Positions 1 to 11,428 of a DNA stretch of 64,000 bases are shown piece after piece. Source of the DNA: Cheilinus undulatus. Taxonomy: Eukaryota; Chordata; Actinopteri; Labriformes; Labridae. Position 1 is the stretch's first letter. Each line of letters starts with the position of its first letter. The DNA is taken from NCBI RefSeq assembly GCF_018320785.1, contig NC_054867.1, positions 35,405,855-35,469,854 on the forward strand, read 5' to 3'. A program made the translations under genes and the position numbers. The notes below the pieces were generated by a model that ran no database searches, had not been told where the DNA came from, and saw nothing but the letters and a program-made list of their open reading frames with translations.

Positions 1-184
1 AAACATCAGTCCAGTGTGCTTCAGTAAACCCAGAGATAACATTTTCTTCTATTTTACTTGACTCTTCACGAAACAACATAAAAGGAGTTTAAAAGGACAC
101 GTGAAGAAAAAAGTGTGAGGAAAAGGAAGATAATCCTAATAGTATGTAAAGACAGATACTATCTTTTGTTATGGGACGTCTTAC

Positions 185-3100
185 CACCGGCTTTTCTCCT
201 GCTTTTGCTGTGGTGGAGATAGTCAAAGCATTGGAAATATCCTCCAGAGGTACGTAGTCTCCAGGTGATTCCTGGACAAAGTGTAGCAACACCTTTTCCC
301 CACCTTTGAAAATACACCAGAATGGAAACACTGAGTAAGAACCTTATCCCCATTTATATGCCTCCATTTAGATTTGGAAAACGGGGGGGGGCATCCCTGA
401 GGACAACAGCTTCTTCACATGGGATGTGCCCCTCATTTTCACATAACTAATCCTTCCTTCAAATGTGTAGAGGCAACAGAGAAACAGTGATGGGTGAGAA
501 CTAAGGATGAGCAATCAATTTAAATTATCAATAAATTGCAGTTATGTTTTACTGTAAGGTTTTTAATTTGCAGAAGGTGCAATATTTATCTACATTTAAA
601 TGTGTGTAAAAATCCAGTTTAGAACTACCTTTTCTGCAGCAGAGATGTTATGCTCTACATATCATTGCAAACATTCAAGTGTATTTTTTAACAGTTAGCA
701 ATAAATCCTCCTTTCATTATTATTGCCTGTTTTCTTTAAAAAAACGAGAGTCACATAAAAACGGTAATTCCCTTCAATACAACAATTCGTATCAAATTTG
801 CAATAAGAGTCAAAATAATTACTATTAGGTTTTTTTAATGGTTCATCCCTGGTTTAATCTATCTGATATTGTGTTTGTGTTTGTTTTAATTTGGAATCAT
901 TTATTGCTTGTGTGTGCTGAAAAGTACAAAAGATGACACCAGGGTTCACACACTTTTAAAATCAGATTTAAGAATTTTAAATACCCTTTAAAGAATCAAT
1001 AATCCAAAGGAAGTTGCAAGTCTAAAAACTTTAGACGTTGTAGAAAGAAAACATAAAGAGGAAAGAAAAGCCATAAACTGTGTAAAATACCGACACTGAT
1101 GAAAATATTCTGCCCAATCTACTTAGAAAAACCTAGGCAACTTTTTGCATCAATTTGTTTTTTGTGGATTAGCCAGATTAATCTTTCTAAAACTAGTTCA
1201 AGAACAAAAAAATCGAAGTGAAATCTACTTACATTTTCAAGTACATTCAACAAGACTTAACTTGATTAAAAAAAAAAAAAGCAGTTCATCTATTCCTGAT
1301 TGTTAGAAAAGGCATTTATCACCAATTTGCAATATCCACAATACACCACAAGGGGCATTTATTCATGGATAATGTAGTTTATTTAGTTAGTTTGTAGTTT
1401 GTAGTTTTGAAAAACCGAATGAAACTGAGTAAAGGTAAAAAAGTCAGGCTTATTTATGTGGATACATTTTGGAAGATTGGCTTACATTACCTAAATTATT
1501 CTTGTTTAGGAAAAAATTCACAGTGTTTTGTACTTTTAACAAAAGAAACTGACAACAGAATTAGATCTACTTATGTCAAGCTAAAAACATGGATTTTTAT
1601 TGTTGATATCAAAGATTAAATTAAGTTAAATTTACTTTTGCCCAGATTTATTATACTCAATGTAGTGAGAGTAGTTTGAAAAGATCCCTGAGAACTTTTA
1701 GCACCATTTCAAAAATGTGATGCAACAGTGCTCTCTACAGGACAAAATGAAAAATGCAGTTTATTTCTTCATATCAAATTAACAGGGCAAACTCAACCAT
1801 TACTGATACTGGACTACAAGGTAATTAATGTGTTAATGTGTCCATTCAACTAGGCCATTTTCACACATGCAACCTACTCAGACAATTTCCTGACTTCTTG
1901 TTTACACTAGTCTTCTAAGCAGGACATTTTCCAGCAGTTTGCCTGTCAGGTAAGGGAGGGTGGGAGAGGAGCAAACACTCGAGGGCTAGTAGGAAAATTT
2001 CAGGGGTGAAGCATTTGTCTGTTTGCGTTAGCACATGCAGCTCATCCAGGTCAATTTGTAAACATTTCTGGAGTTTTGTGCAAGTTTAAATAGGGAAGAG
2101 AACCTAACTAATACTCTCCTCTTGTGTGTATTGAATGTACCTTTGGCTACAATAAGCATGCCTCCACTTTGGAGTAGATCCCCAGAGAAGTTGCCCTGGA
2201 TGCCATCAGCTTTGGCCTGAAAACAGCAGAAGAAACACACAGTCAGAGTCTAGTGTGCTACTCTTCATCTCAGTGGCTAAATAAAGCCTATTAACATAAA
2301 AATCATTGCCCATATGCTTGAGTTACCTACCTTGGCAGCTACTTCTCGAACTTTCTTCCCGATAGCAGCAGGCAGCACACTAATAGCTGTGTACCTGAAT
2401 TTGAAAAGGCACAGTTTTTCAGTATAAGATTTAAGGAGAGCTAATCTATTGCATCTAATCCTCATATTTGAAATGCTGGAACTAATACAGGTTGTATTAT
2501 TTGCTTAAGAACAATTCGTAATTTGTAATCTAAAGGGAGCTGGATTTATTTATTTTGCGCAACTAGCACATTAGTCAGCTACTTCTTAGAAGTTTGAAAT
2601 ATTCATTTTTATAATATTAAAGCAAAATTGTTGCATGTGAAATTAATATGCATTTTAGATTTTCTGCACTCACCTCTTGAAGCCTAAATCCTTGTAGGTT
2701 TTCTTTTGTTCATCGACATAAATGGCTAAAAGAGAAGGTGAATTTTGATTATTTATAACTAAACAAAATGACAAGCCAGCGAGAGTAAACAGTCATAATA
2801 AGGGCTTTGCATCAGAGTTTGAACTAAGTAAAATATTAGTGATTTTGTTTTATTTCCAACGTGTCATAAATGTACTTCTTTCCAAAGTTAGGGGGAGAGG
2901 ACAAGCAAGTTTCTGGTATTACTTTACTACAACTAGTCTCATACAAGAAAAGTAATGTAGGTTAGTTTACTTTTTGAGGCACAGTTCGTGAAACACATGA
3001 CAGATTGCATTTTGGTCTTGCTGTTTGGTTATTTTTTTCTTAGAAAAAGTTTCTGCTCATATTACACAATGACCAGCTATACAAAACAAAAAATGACCAA

Positions 3101-3981
3101 TTAAGGTTGTAGAGTTACAATAGGTTTACTTTATCCGATTAAGGCCTTTGGAAAGAAGCCATGTATGAAGATTTGTTGGTGTTATTTTCTTGTTTATTTC
3201 TGTTAATGCAGCACATACTGTTCAATTCAGAGAATTAAATCGGTGAACACAACTAAAGGAAAAGACCTGCAACTGTACTTGATGAGTGAGAACAGCTTAC
3301 ATCCTTTGAAAAAGCCTCCATCCTTGAACTCCTTTAATCCAAACTCTTCTGGTCCAACACCTACCAGGGCTACCCCACTGGCCCTTAGGTCTGGCTCTAG
3401 TTTGCTGACCTCTGATGCAGTCCACCGACACACCTGACAGCCAAACCTGCGCAGGAAGAAGAAGACCACTGGCTGATCCTGCCACAGAGACTGAAGCTCC
3501 ACATTCTGAAAGGGAAAGACTCGGGATGAGATCATAAAACAGGTAACATATGGGAAAGGCTTATTAGTAGATAGATCCAAAATACAATGTAATCTTTAGT
3601 CATGGAGCCAAAAACAGCAGTATCATGATTCATAGTCACATTACTTCCCTGAAGGTCATCCTAACGTCACCCTGGGGGCTTCATTTAACAGCAGCTATTT
3701 AAATGCAGAGAGCTAATTACAGGTTAAATACAATATTTAGGCCTCAGCAGGGAACACACACCTCTGAGGGGAATATGTCAACCTCACAGTAGGAAGCATT
3801 ATCAGACTAAAGCTGCTTAAATATCAACCCGAATTCATATGTCAGCGATACGAATGTTAAAAGATATGCCTCTAGCTCTTTCGCTTAAAATTTGTACATG
3901 TAATAATAAAGTTATTACCTCTCCAGTTTCACCGCTTTTCAACAAGTTTTTTCCAACTTGGGCGAGGTCGACGTTTGTCAT
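185..3981 (-). CDS. prxl2b: Prxl2b (FAM213B), prostamide/prostaglandin F synthase; 6 coding exons seen, last exon probably outside the window
   Basis: This is a thioredoxin-fold, peroxiredoxin-like enzyme; the family reduces prostaglandin H2 and prostamide H2 to F2-alpha products in the cytosol. Minus-strand exons are 3981-3919, 3505-3301, 2725-2674, 2394-2331, 2216-2141 and 303-about 185. All junctions are GT-AG and in phase. The start gives [15 protein letters not shown], matching the family N-terminus. The redox CXXC motif is Cys44-Cys47 in [10 protein letters not shown]. Other family blocks are [39 protein letters not shown] and [15 protein letters not shown]. Exon 6 stays open to a stop at 89, but a good donor (GTG|GTAAGA) ends it at 185 after 193 codons, close to the family length of about 200. 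The hydrophobic tail read up to 89 is therefore probably intron. Identification is firm; the C-terminus is uncertain. Confidence 0.93.
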
Positions 3982-4079
3982 TTTTAACGAGAGAGACACA
4001 CGTACCGTAAGCTGCCGAGAAAGTTACAAATGACTCAGACATTCAATGGAAGTCTATAAAATCTTATACAAATGTGTTT

Positions 4080-4200
4080 GAGTAACGCCCGCACAGCCAG
4101 TTGCAAAACAACCATATCCTGATACGCCCACCAAACGATGACGTCCAATCAGAATATTTTGGCGCTGAAAAATCCGCCAATCACAGCGCACCCTGCTTAA
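4080..4200 (-). promoter_or_regulatory. Probable prxl2b promoter with two CCAAT motifs and an E2F-like site
   Basis: Just upstream of the prxl2b start codon, CCAAT occurs at 4145-4149 and 4177-4181, 32 bp apart, a spacing common in NF-Y promoters. Between them is TTTTGGCGC (4157-4165), which resembles an E2F site. No TATA box is obvious. The site calls are read from sequence; promoter function is inferred from position. Confidence 0.5.
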
Positions 4201-4544
4201 AATCGAGGCGTAGCTTCTGAAGGGCCACCTTGAGCACGTGCACATTTCATACAGATGATAGTAAATTATGTTCTACAGTAATTAGACAAATCGGTTTTGT
4301 TTTATGGTCAGTACTCGTCAAGTTTCCCCCATGACGTTAAACTGGATGTGAAACCTTTGTTGACAGGACTCAGAGCATACGATTAGAAAATATTAAGTTT
4401 TTATAATAAAAAAAAGCGTTATATTGCACAACTGTTGCATAAGGTGTTTTATAGCTGAGCTCAAAGGTAATACCTTGTCTTTGTTAGCTGCCTTCATAGA
4501 CTGCGCTGATTTACTTTATAGCTGTTAGTATATGACAATATGAC

Positions 4545-5140
4545 TGAGCCTGTCCACTAAGTTGTTTGGACCCCTGACAAACCAAGAGGACAGGCCCTCT
4601 CTAGTTGTGATTTGATACCATCAATGTATGTTTGTTTGATCAAAGTACTTTATTGTGGACATGAAAAGTGTGTCAAACAATTGTTGGGTTTTTGATGTTG
4701 AAACATTTTATTTGTGCCACTTTTAAACCCCTTTAGCAAAAAATTCCAACCAATTTTGCCACGTACAGCTATAGTACTATACACTCACTATAAATATTTA
4801 CTGTGTACTTTTGCCACATTATAAAATTTTTTGCCAGTTTTTCTTCATGTTTCCACGTTTGACCCTTTTTTAACTTTCTATTTTTTGCTTCTTTCAACCT
4901 GTTTTGGCACTTTAAACCCATTTTGCCTCCTGTAACTTATTTTTGCCACTTATTAAAACCTTCCCACCACTGTTTCTGCTCATTTTTGCTGGTATTAACC
5001 CTTTTTAACACTTCCTACCATTTGTTGCCTCTATTAACCCATTTATGCCACTAGTAACTGCTTTTCACCACTTTCCTGCCTGTTGTTGCTACTTTAACCC
5101 CTTTTTTTTTTTTTTTTCCAAATTCTGCCTATTTTTTCCC
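4545..5140. repeat. Dispersed repeat: conserved head plus a TTTTGCCAC-type T-rich array (copy 1)
   Basis: The head, with CCCCTGACAAACC and GGCCCTCTCTAGTTGTGATTT-like blocks, is followed by about 430 bp of degenerate tandem motifs such as TTTTGCCACTTTTAA and ACCCATTTTGCC, with a period of roughly 20-25 bp. The same head and array recur in the same orientation at about 56040-56850. The family is not recognised. Confidence 0.7.
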
Positions 5141-5920
5141 TGAACACCACGGGGAATCTCTGGGGCTTAAGAGGAGGTTGAGAGACACCAGATTCAACAA
5201 TAAAGACGAGCTAAAGGCTGCCATCAGAGCAACCTGGGCTTCATAACTCCCCAGCAGTGCCACAGACTGATTGGCTCCATGCCATGTGGCAGATGCAGTA
5301 ACGTGTGCAAAAGGAGTTCCAACTCTCTACACCATAAATGAGCATAGTTTTTCTGAATATCAACTTTCTGTATTATAAATCCTCTTTTGGACTGGTGTTT
5401 TGTGAAAGTCAAATATCTAGAAATAGTGTTTTTTTTTTGTGAGCTGTAAGTTATAATCATCAACATTAAAACAAAAAGAATATGTTGAAATATTTCACTT
5501 TGTAATTATGAATCTAGAATATATGGAAGTTTCCCTTCTTGAACTAAATAACATTTAACTTTTTCATGATATTCTAATTTCTAGGTGCACCTGTAAGTCC
5601 CATCCTGCTGTCTTTATGCAAACACATCACTTCATTTGAATATTTGCAGTGAAAACGAAACAAAGGCTGTTTCTGCATGTTTGACACCTACCCCCACACT
5701 ATGTTTAATTTTTGAGTGTTAAAAATAAATCTGCATGAAAGTTATTGTTGTTGTTGCTGATGGTTTTGTATACTTTTGCAGTCCACACAGAGAGACACTG
5801 GCATTAATATCACTCTATTTTGTAAATATGTAAAAGTTCACAGTAGCTTTAAAATTGTATTTTAAAAGATTTACTCTGTAGCCCATTTCACCAGAAAGAA
5901 AAGCGGTATAACATTTGGTG

Positions 5921-5946
5921 TTTTTTTTTTTTTTTTTTTTTTTTTT
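5921..5946. repeat. Poly-T tract (26 bp)
   Basis: Uninterrupted T run in intergenic DNA upstream of slc45a1. It could be the tail of a minus-strand retroposon, but no head is recognisable next to it. Confidence 0.9.
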
Positions 5947-6562
5947 ACAGTTTAAGAATAAACTGAGAGAATTTGAATATTTCTAACTGAACAACAAAGT
6001 TAGTAAATATTGACCAACCTGGGTACAGGGGTTGTACTTGTACTTTTGAGTACATTTTGAAATCAATACGTTTTATTCTTCTTAAGTTTTATTAATGCAC
6101 TTTTATCCACCTCTGTTGATTACACATAAGCACGTAGAGAGAGAATGATTTTTACATCATATCCCAAAACAGCTGTTGCACACAGCTAAAAAACGGATAT
6201 CAGAGTTAAACATTTAAAAGTTGATTTTAACTCCCAAAATGCCATTTTAACTCCATTCTGAGTGAAATGGTCTTTAGTGTTGGAGCTAATTGACAGTGTC
6301 GATCCACCAATAGTAATTAAACTCTGTAAGGGGCCAATTGATCAAACTATGACAACTGCAAATTCAAATCTGTGTGTGTGGATAGACTGTTTAGATGTGT
6401 TGAATGTTGCCTGTTGTACAGTGATTTCTGCTGGGGGGGGGTTTAGGTCATGTTTCTGATGTATTGTTGTTTTTGATGTGAGTTATATTTGCACCATAAA
6501 GTAAAGCGATCCGCTGAGTTAGAGTTCCACCTGTGACTTTTGATGTCCCTGAAGGATATATA

Positions 6563-6565
<3 letters not shown>

Positions 6566-6599
<34 letters not shown>
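6566..6599. repeat. (TA)n microsatellite
   Basis: About 17 uninterrupted TA units in the AT-rich interval between prxl2b and slc45a1. This interval (roughly 5150-7250) shows no gene. Confidence 0.95.
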
Positions 6600-6602
<3 letters not shown>

Positions 6603-7254
6603 ACAGCACCTCTGTTATATTTAACACTTTCAAAGTTTAGGTTGGCTACATGTAGTAGAATGATTTGAGAAAATAATCTGCGCAATCTTTCCCCCAACAT
6701 TGCAATTGTGATTTAATAAGCAATATTTTTATTTAAATTGTATACTTAAACCTCAACTGGAGTTATTTTATTGAAAATTCGTTATGAATAGTTGTACTTC
6801 AGGGAATGATCATTGTGTGAACATTATTATGTCATTCTCATTTTGATAATGAAAAACATGTAAAAGTATGTTTTTTTCATAAAAGAATATGACAATTGAA
6901 TGTTTGCATAATGAACATATCTTTGTTGCAAAAATATATTAAAATGGTATTTTGACATTTCAGATTAAAGAAATATTACATTTCTGCCCACTGAAAATCG
7001 CAGTCATACACATTTAGATTTAATCCAAATATCAATTAATTTCCCAGCTTTAATATGTAGTGCAGACCAATATATGCCATTTTAAAGTGTTGAATTCAAC
7101 TCTTTATCAGTTCAATTAACACTACGAATTGTGCTGTGTATTTTATTTTATTATAGAGGTGTAACTTTACCTGAACAACCTGGTTGGGGATCTATTCTCT
7201 TGTTATTCTTTCCAGTAAAGACAGATAATATTTGATGATATTTTGCTGTACAAC

Positions 7255-7412
7255 TCAGTAGCTACTGAGCACTTACTGAACTTTAAGTTGAATATTTTTT
7301 ACTTGAGTAGTTAAAGATAAGTACTTTCACTTTTACTTAAGTAATTTTTTTACAAGATTAACTGTACTTTTACTTGAGTGCAATAGTCGAGTACTTTCTT
7401 TCATCTTTGCCT
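7255..7412. repeat. Fish dispersed repeat with ACTTTTACTTGAGTA motifs
   Basis: Repeated ACTTTTACTTGAGTAG / GAGTACTTTC blocks form a sequence type very common in teleost genomes and usually attributed to non-autonomous DNA transposons. A related stretch lies on the opposite strand at about 35300-35412, and a short piece at 6030-6060. Confidence 0.5.
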
Positions 7413-7599
7413 GGGTATAAGAAGATTGAGTAAAAAGAAGGCATTCAATGTATAAGGTATGTTAAATGCATCTTACGCACACTCACAGATGGAGCATATT
7501 CATTAGCTATAAAACAATAATGTCATCACAAACCGTTTGAAATAGAGTGCTTGAAGGAGAAGACTACAGGAGTACAGGATGCATACTGTGTGTATAGGT

Positions 7600-7860
7600 A
7601 CACAGTCCGCGGTGCTGATGTTGCAGGGAGGGGCGTGACGTCACGGGAGAGACCGGGAGGAAGAGTCGAAGGGGGAGAGGAGGGGGAAGGAGAAGGGACG
7701 GAGGAGAGAGCGGGGGGATGACTGCATGAAAAGGAAAAACTAAACAACAATCATGACTCCTGTCATTCATCCTCCGTTTATATTAATATCGCTCAATCAT
7801 AACGCTCGGCCTGGTTACCGCCACAGTTTGCCGCAATAAATGACGAGCCTCCCCGATAAG
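7600..7860 (+). promoter_or_regulatory. Candidate slc45a1 promoter with a perfect palindromic CRE
   Basis: TGACGTCA, the full CREB/ATF palindrome, lies at 7636-7643 in a GC-rich purine stretch (GGGAGGAAG, GGGGGAGAGGAGG) that stands out from the AT-rich surroundings. It is about 830 bp upstream of the slc45a1 start codon. An acceptor at 8447-8448, just before the start codon, shows that a noncoding first exon must lie upstream, plausibly here. The motif is seen; the role is inferred. Confidence 0.45.
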
Positions 7861-8468
7861 GTAATTATCATCTTTAATCCTGCACGCCTTCATCGTCTTA
7901 AGTTGATCGTGTGATCCTCACCTATTGAACCAAAATACAAGCCAATGAAAACATCGAAAATAAGCTGATTTGTCGAGTACACTTTAACCGGAGCAGTCGA
8001 TCGTTTACGTGGCTACATAAATGAGCTATTTTGGTCAAATGTTACGTCTAAATTCAAACGACAGTGTTACGTTATCCCTGTCACTCCTTCGAAAGCCATC
8101 ATCGCCACCTCCTGAGGCTCCATTGTGTCCGATTTAAGCTCCCTCCATAAAAAATTAAAATGGAAACAGGCTTCACGAGAGCGGTGCCGCATCCTACACT
8201 GCTGTAGTCAGCCACGCCGAGCACATGGGCTTTGCGCACAACACTAACATGCGCATTGGTTGCAGTGCGTCGTGCCCATCACTGCTGATCACTGCAGTGT
8301 CCTCTTAGTAACACCACGCACCCATTTATAGCCCCAAGTTACCAACATCTATGCTATGCTACATTGTGATGATCTTGAATGACCTCTGATGTGTGGAAAA
8401 ACTCAACCCAGAGCAAGTTTTGGTGTATTTTCTCCTTTTTTTCTGCAGTCTAAGCTGGCTTGAGAGAG

Positions 8469-11379
8469 ATGTCATCTCCGGGTATGGGCACCCCCAGTGA
8501 CCCCCTTCTGTACAGTTCAGGAGAGGGGTCATCATCCTTGTCTCAGGAAAGATCCTGGAGGAACTCATTACCCAAAACAGCCAGCTTCCCAACATCCACA
8601 ATCCGGCACCTCAGTCACCGAGCCAACAACTTTCAGAGACAGCCAAAGCGTCAGAAGCCAATAAGACCCTCACCACCTCCTCCACCTAACACACCGTGTC
8701 CCCTCGACCAGCTAGACCTCAGTGAGCTTCCCCCAAGACGCACCTTACGAGAGCTTCTCTTCAACGGCAGCATCCTGTTTGGTATTGAGTTTAGCTATGC
8801 CATGGAGACGGCTTATGTTACACCTGTACTCCTGCAGATGGGCCTTCCTGATCAGTTCTACAGCTTGGTCTGGTTTATTAGCCCCATACTGGGTAAGTGA
8901 AAAATAAGGCGGGATTTCAGTGGTGGTGCCGTTGCTTCAACGACTCTTATTCTGATCCATGTCTTCTGCCTACAGGATTCCTTGTTCAGCCTCTCATTGG
9001 AGCATGGAGTGATACATGTACATCCCGGTTCGGGCGAAGGAGACCCTTTATTTTAGCCTTGGCTATAGGTAAGAAACTGATGCTAGCAGTTTGTACTTAT
9101 GTACATGACTTAAAGTAAGAAATTACACATGCATGTGTTACTCTCAGAGGTGATAGAAATATAATGGCCACTAACGATGCAACTAAGAAAGAGATATTAC
9201 TGTGTTTTTGCTTTATATTATGCACTTAAAGTCAAAACACTTGTTTTATTTGCTTCCCATAATGCATCTTAATATTCAAGAAGACTCTCCTGAGAGTGCT
9301 GTTTTGCAGATTATTATCAAGGCTGAGATTAGGTCTCAGGCACAAGACTACAGGCTGATATTCAGGAAATCAACTCACACACTGTCTTTTTTTTTACTAC
9401 AGCTCTACAAGCTGTATATTATTAAGAAAAATGAGTTTGGTAATATTATTATCAACATAATCCTTTTACTTGGCTAACACAATTAATACCAGTGTAGACA
9501 GATGTGTTCGGTCTACTGCGTCTGCTATTTACTTCACACAGTAAGACTGGCTGTTTTTTAGTTTGATGATGTAGTTCCTAGTGTTTGGCTGTGCATCAGG
9601 TCCTAGCTGGCCTTAGCTGACCCTGGCTGATAGTTCATAGGTTCTTTAATATTTACTATGGGGTTTAATATAAAATATCTTTTTCCTTAATTGAGACTGG
9701 AATGGCAGGGATGGATGAAGTGATGGATGGATATTGCGGCTGATATTTGGCCTACTGAATACTACTCCCAGACCAATGTAAGGCATTTATGCAGACCATG
9801 AATTAATAAAAATCCATATATATTAAAAATTAAAGGGGTTTATTGGCATGTGAACGCAAATTTTATATTGCCAAAGTAAATGGAAAATAAAAGTAAAAAT
9901 ATCTGATGATAGATATCCATCTGCACCACTGGTACATCTAGTAAGACCTGCAAATACAGTCCCCAATATAGAGAGCCCCATTGAAATGCAATACTGATTT
10001 CTGGGGTAACAACTCTCCATAGTAGTTTGAAACATTTTGATTCAGTTGACGAATCTAAACACAGCCAATCATACTGTTTACTGTCACTAGCAGAAGCAGG
10101 ACCCCGGACATTTCTGACATCTGAGCACATCTGGTACCTACACCAGAACTTGATTGGAACTGGACTGCTGCTAAACAACACAGGAAGAGTGATACAAAAA
10201 CTATGTTAAAACTACCCTTTTGTTTTTCCTATCTAGTAGATTATGTCTCGAGAACTTGAGAGGCTGTTTTAAATTACCAGTCTTTCAGTCTTCATGCACA
10301 AACTGACACTGTTGTTTATGTTCTTTCATATTTTTGTTTCACACTAATACAACTGGTTTGACTTGGATGTTTTACTTTGCATCTACAGTGCCTAAACATT
10401 GGATCTTTTACCCTTTTATTTATTTTAAATCAATCATGGTCAATATAATTAGATTTTTTTTTAACTAAAAAACTCTTTAATGTTAAAGTGAAAACAGATT
10501 TCTTCAAAGTAATGTCAATGAAATAAAAATATGTAAGGTAAAATAAGTGATGCATGAATATTCACTCCCTTTAAAGTGACTAGGTGACTTGGTGCTAGTA
10601 GTCTCACAATTAGTGAAATGGGGATCACCTGAGTGCAGTGAATGTGTCTCAAATGACTGTAGTATAAAGACAACCATGTCTGGAAGGTCCAGTCACTGGT
10701 TAATCAGTATTCCTGGCTACCATTACACCATGGAGGCAAAAGAATGCAGCCGGGCCTGGAAGGCTTGTAAAGGTAGAAGGTAGGATAAATGTTGCAAAAT
10801 ATGGGAAAGTCCTGGAGGACAATCTGATTCAGTCTGCAGGACAATTACAGCTTGGGAGAAGATTTATTTTCCAGCAAGACAATGACCTGAATTATACAGT
10901 GAAAGCTACACAGAAATGGTTTAAAGACAACATGGGCTTGAGCAGTTTTGAAGTAAAATTGCAGAGTACAGATGTGCAAGCCTGATTGAGACCTATCCAC
11001 ACAGACTCAGTGCTGTGATTGCAGCCAAAGGTGCTTCTACTAGATACTGACTTGAAGGGGGTAACATTTCATGCAGTCACTTATGAAGCATGTTTTTACC
11101 TCCAGTACTTTCACTGGACAACTCTGCTGTTAACATCTTGTAATATCTGCCCATGTATATTTATTTATGACATTTCTGCTTCTCCTCAGAAATTTCTTCC
11201 AACAGTTTCGATCAAGTATCCTATTTTCAGCTCTGTCCATATACCTTTGGTCTCTTATATATCCCTTATACTTGTGTATAAACTAATTTGTTATACAATT
11301 TTGTTTACAGTGTTATACGGTATTGCTAGTATTTTTTGGTGTATGTCTTGCCTTTACTGTCAGTGCAAATAGTAATGTG

Positions 11380-11428
<49 letters not shown>

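Noticed and set aside
8460-8468. In-frame TTG start upstream of the slc45a1 ATG
   Set aside because: Vertebrate translation starts at ATG, and the ATG at 8469 is the first one after a clear splice acceptor.
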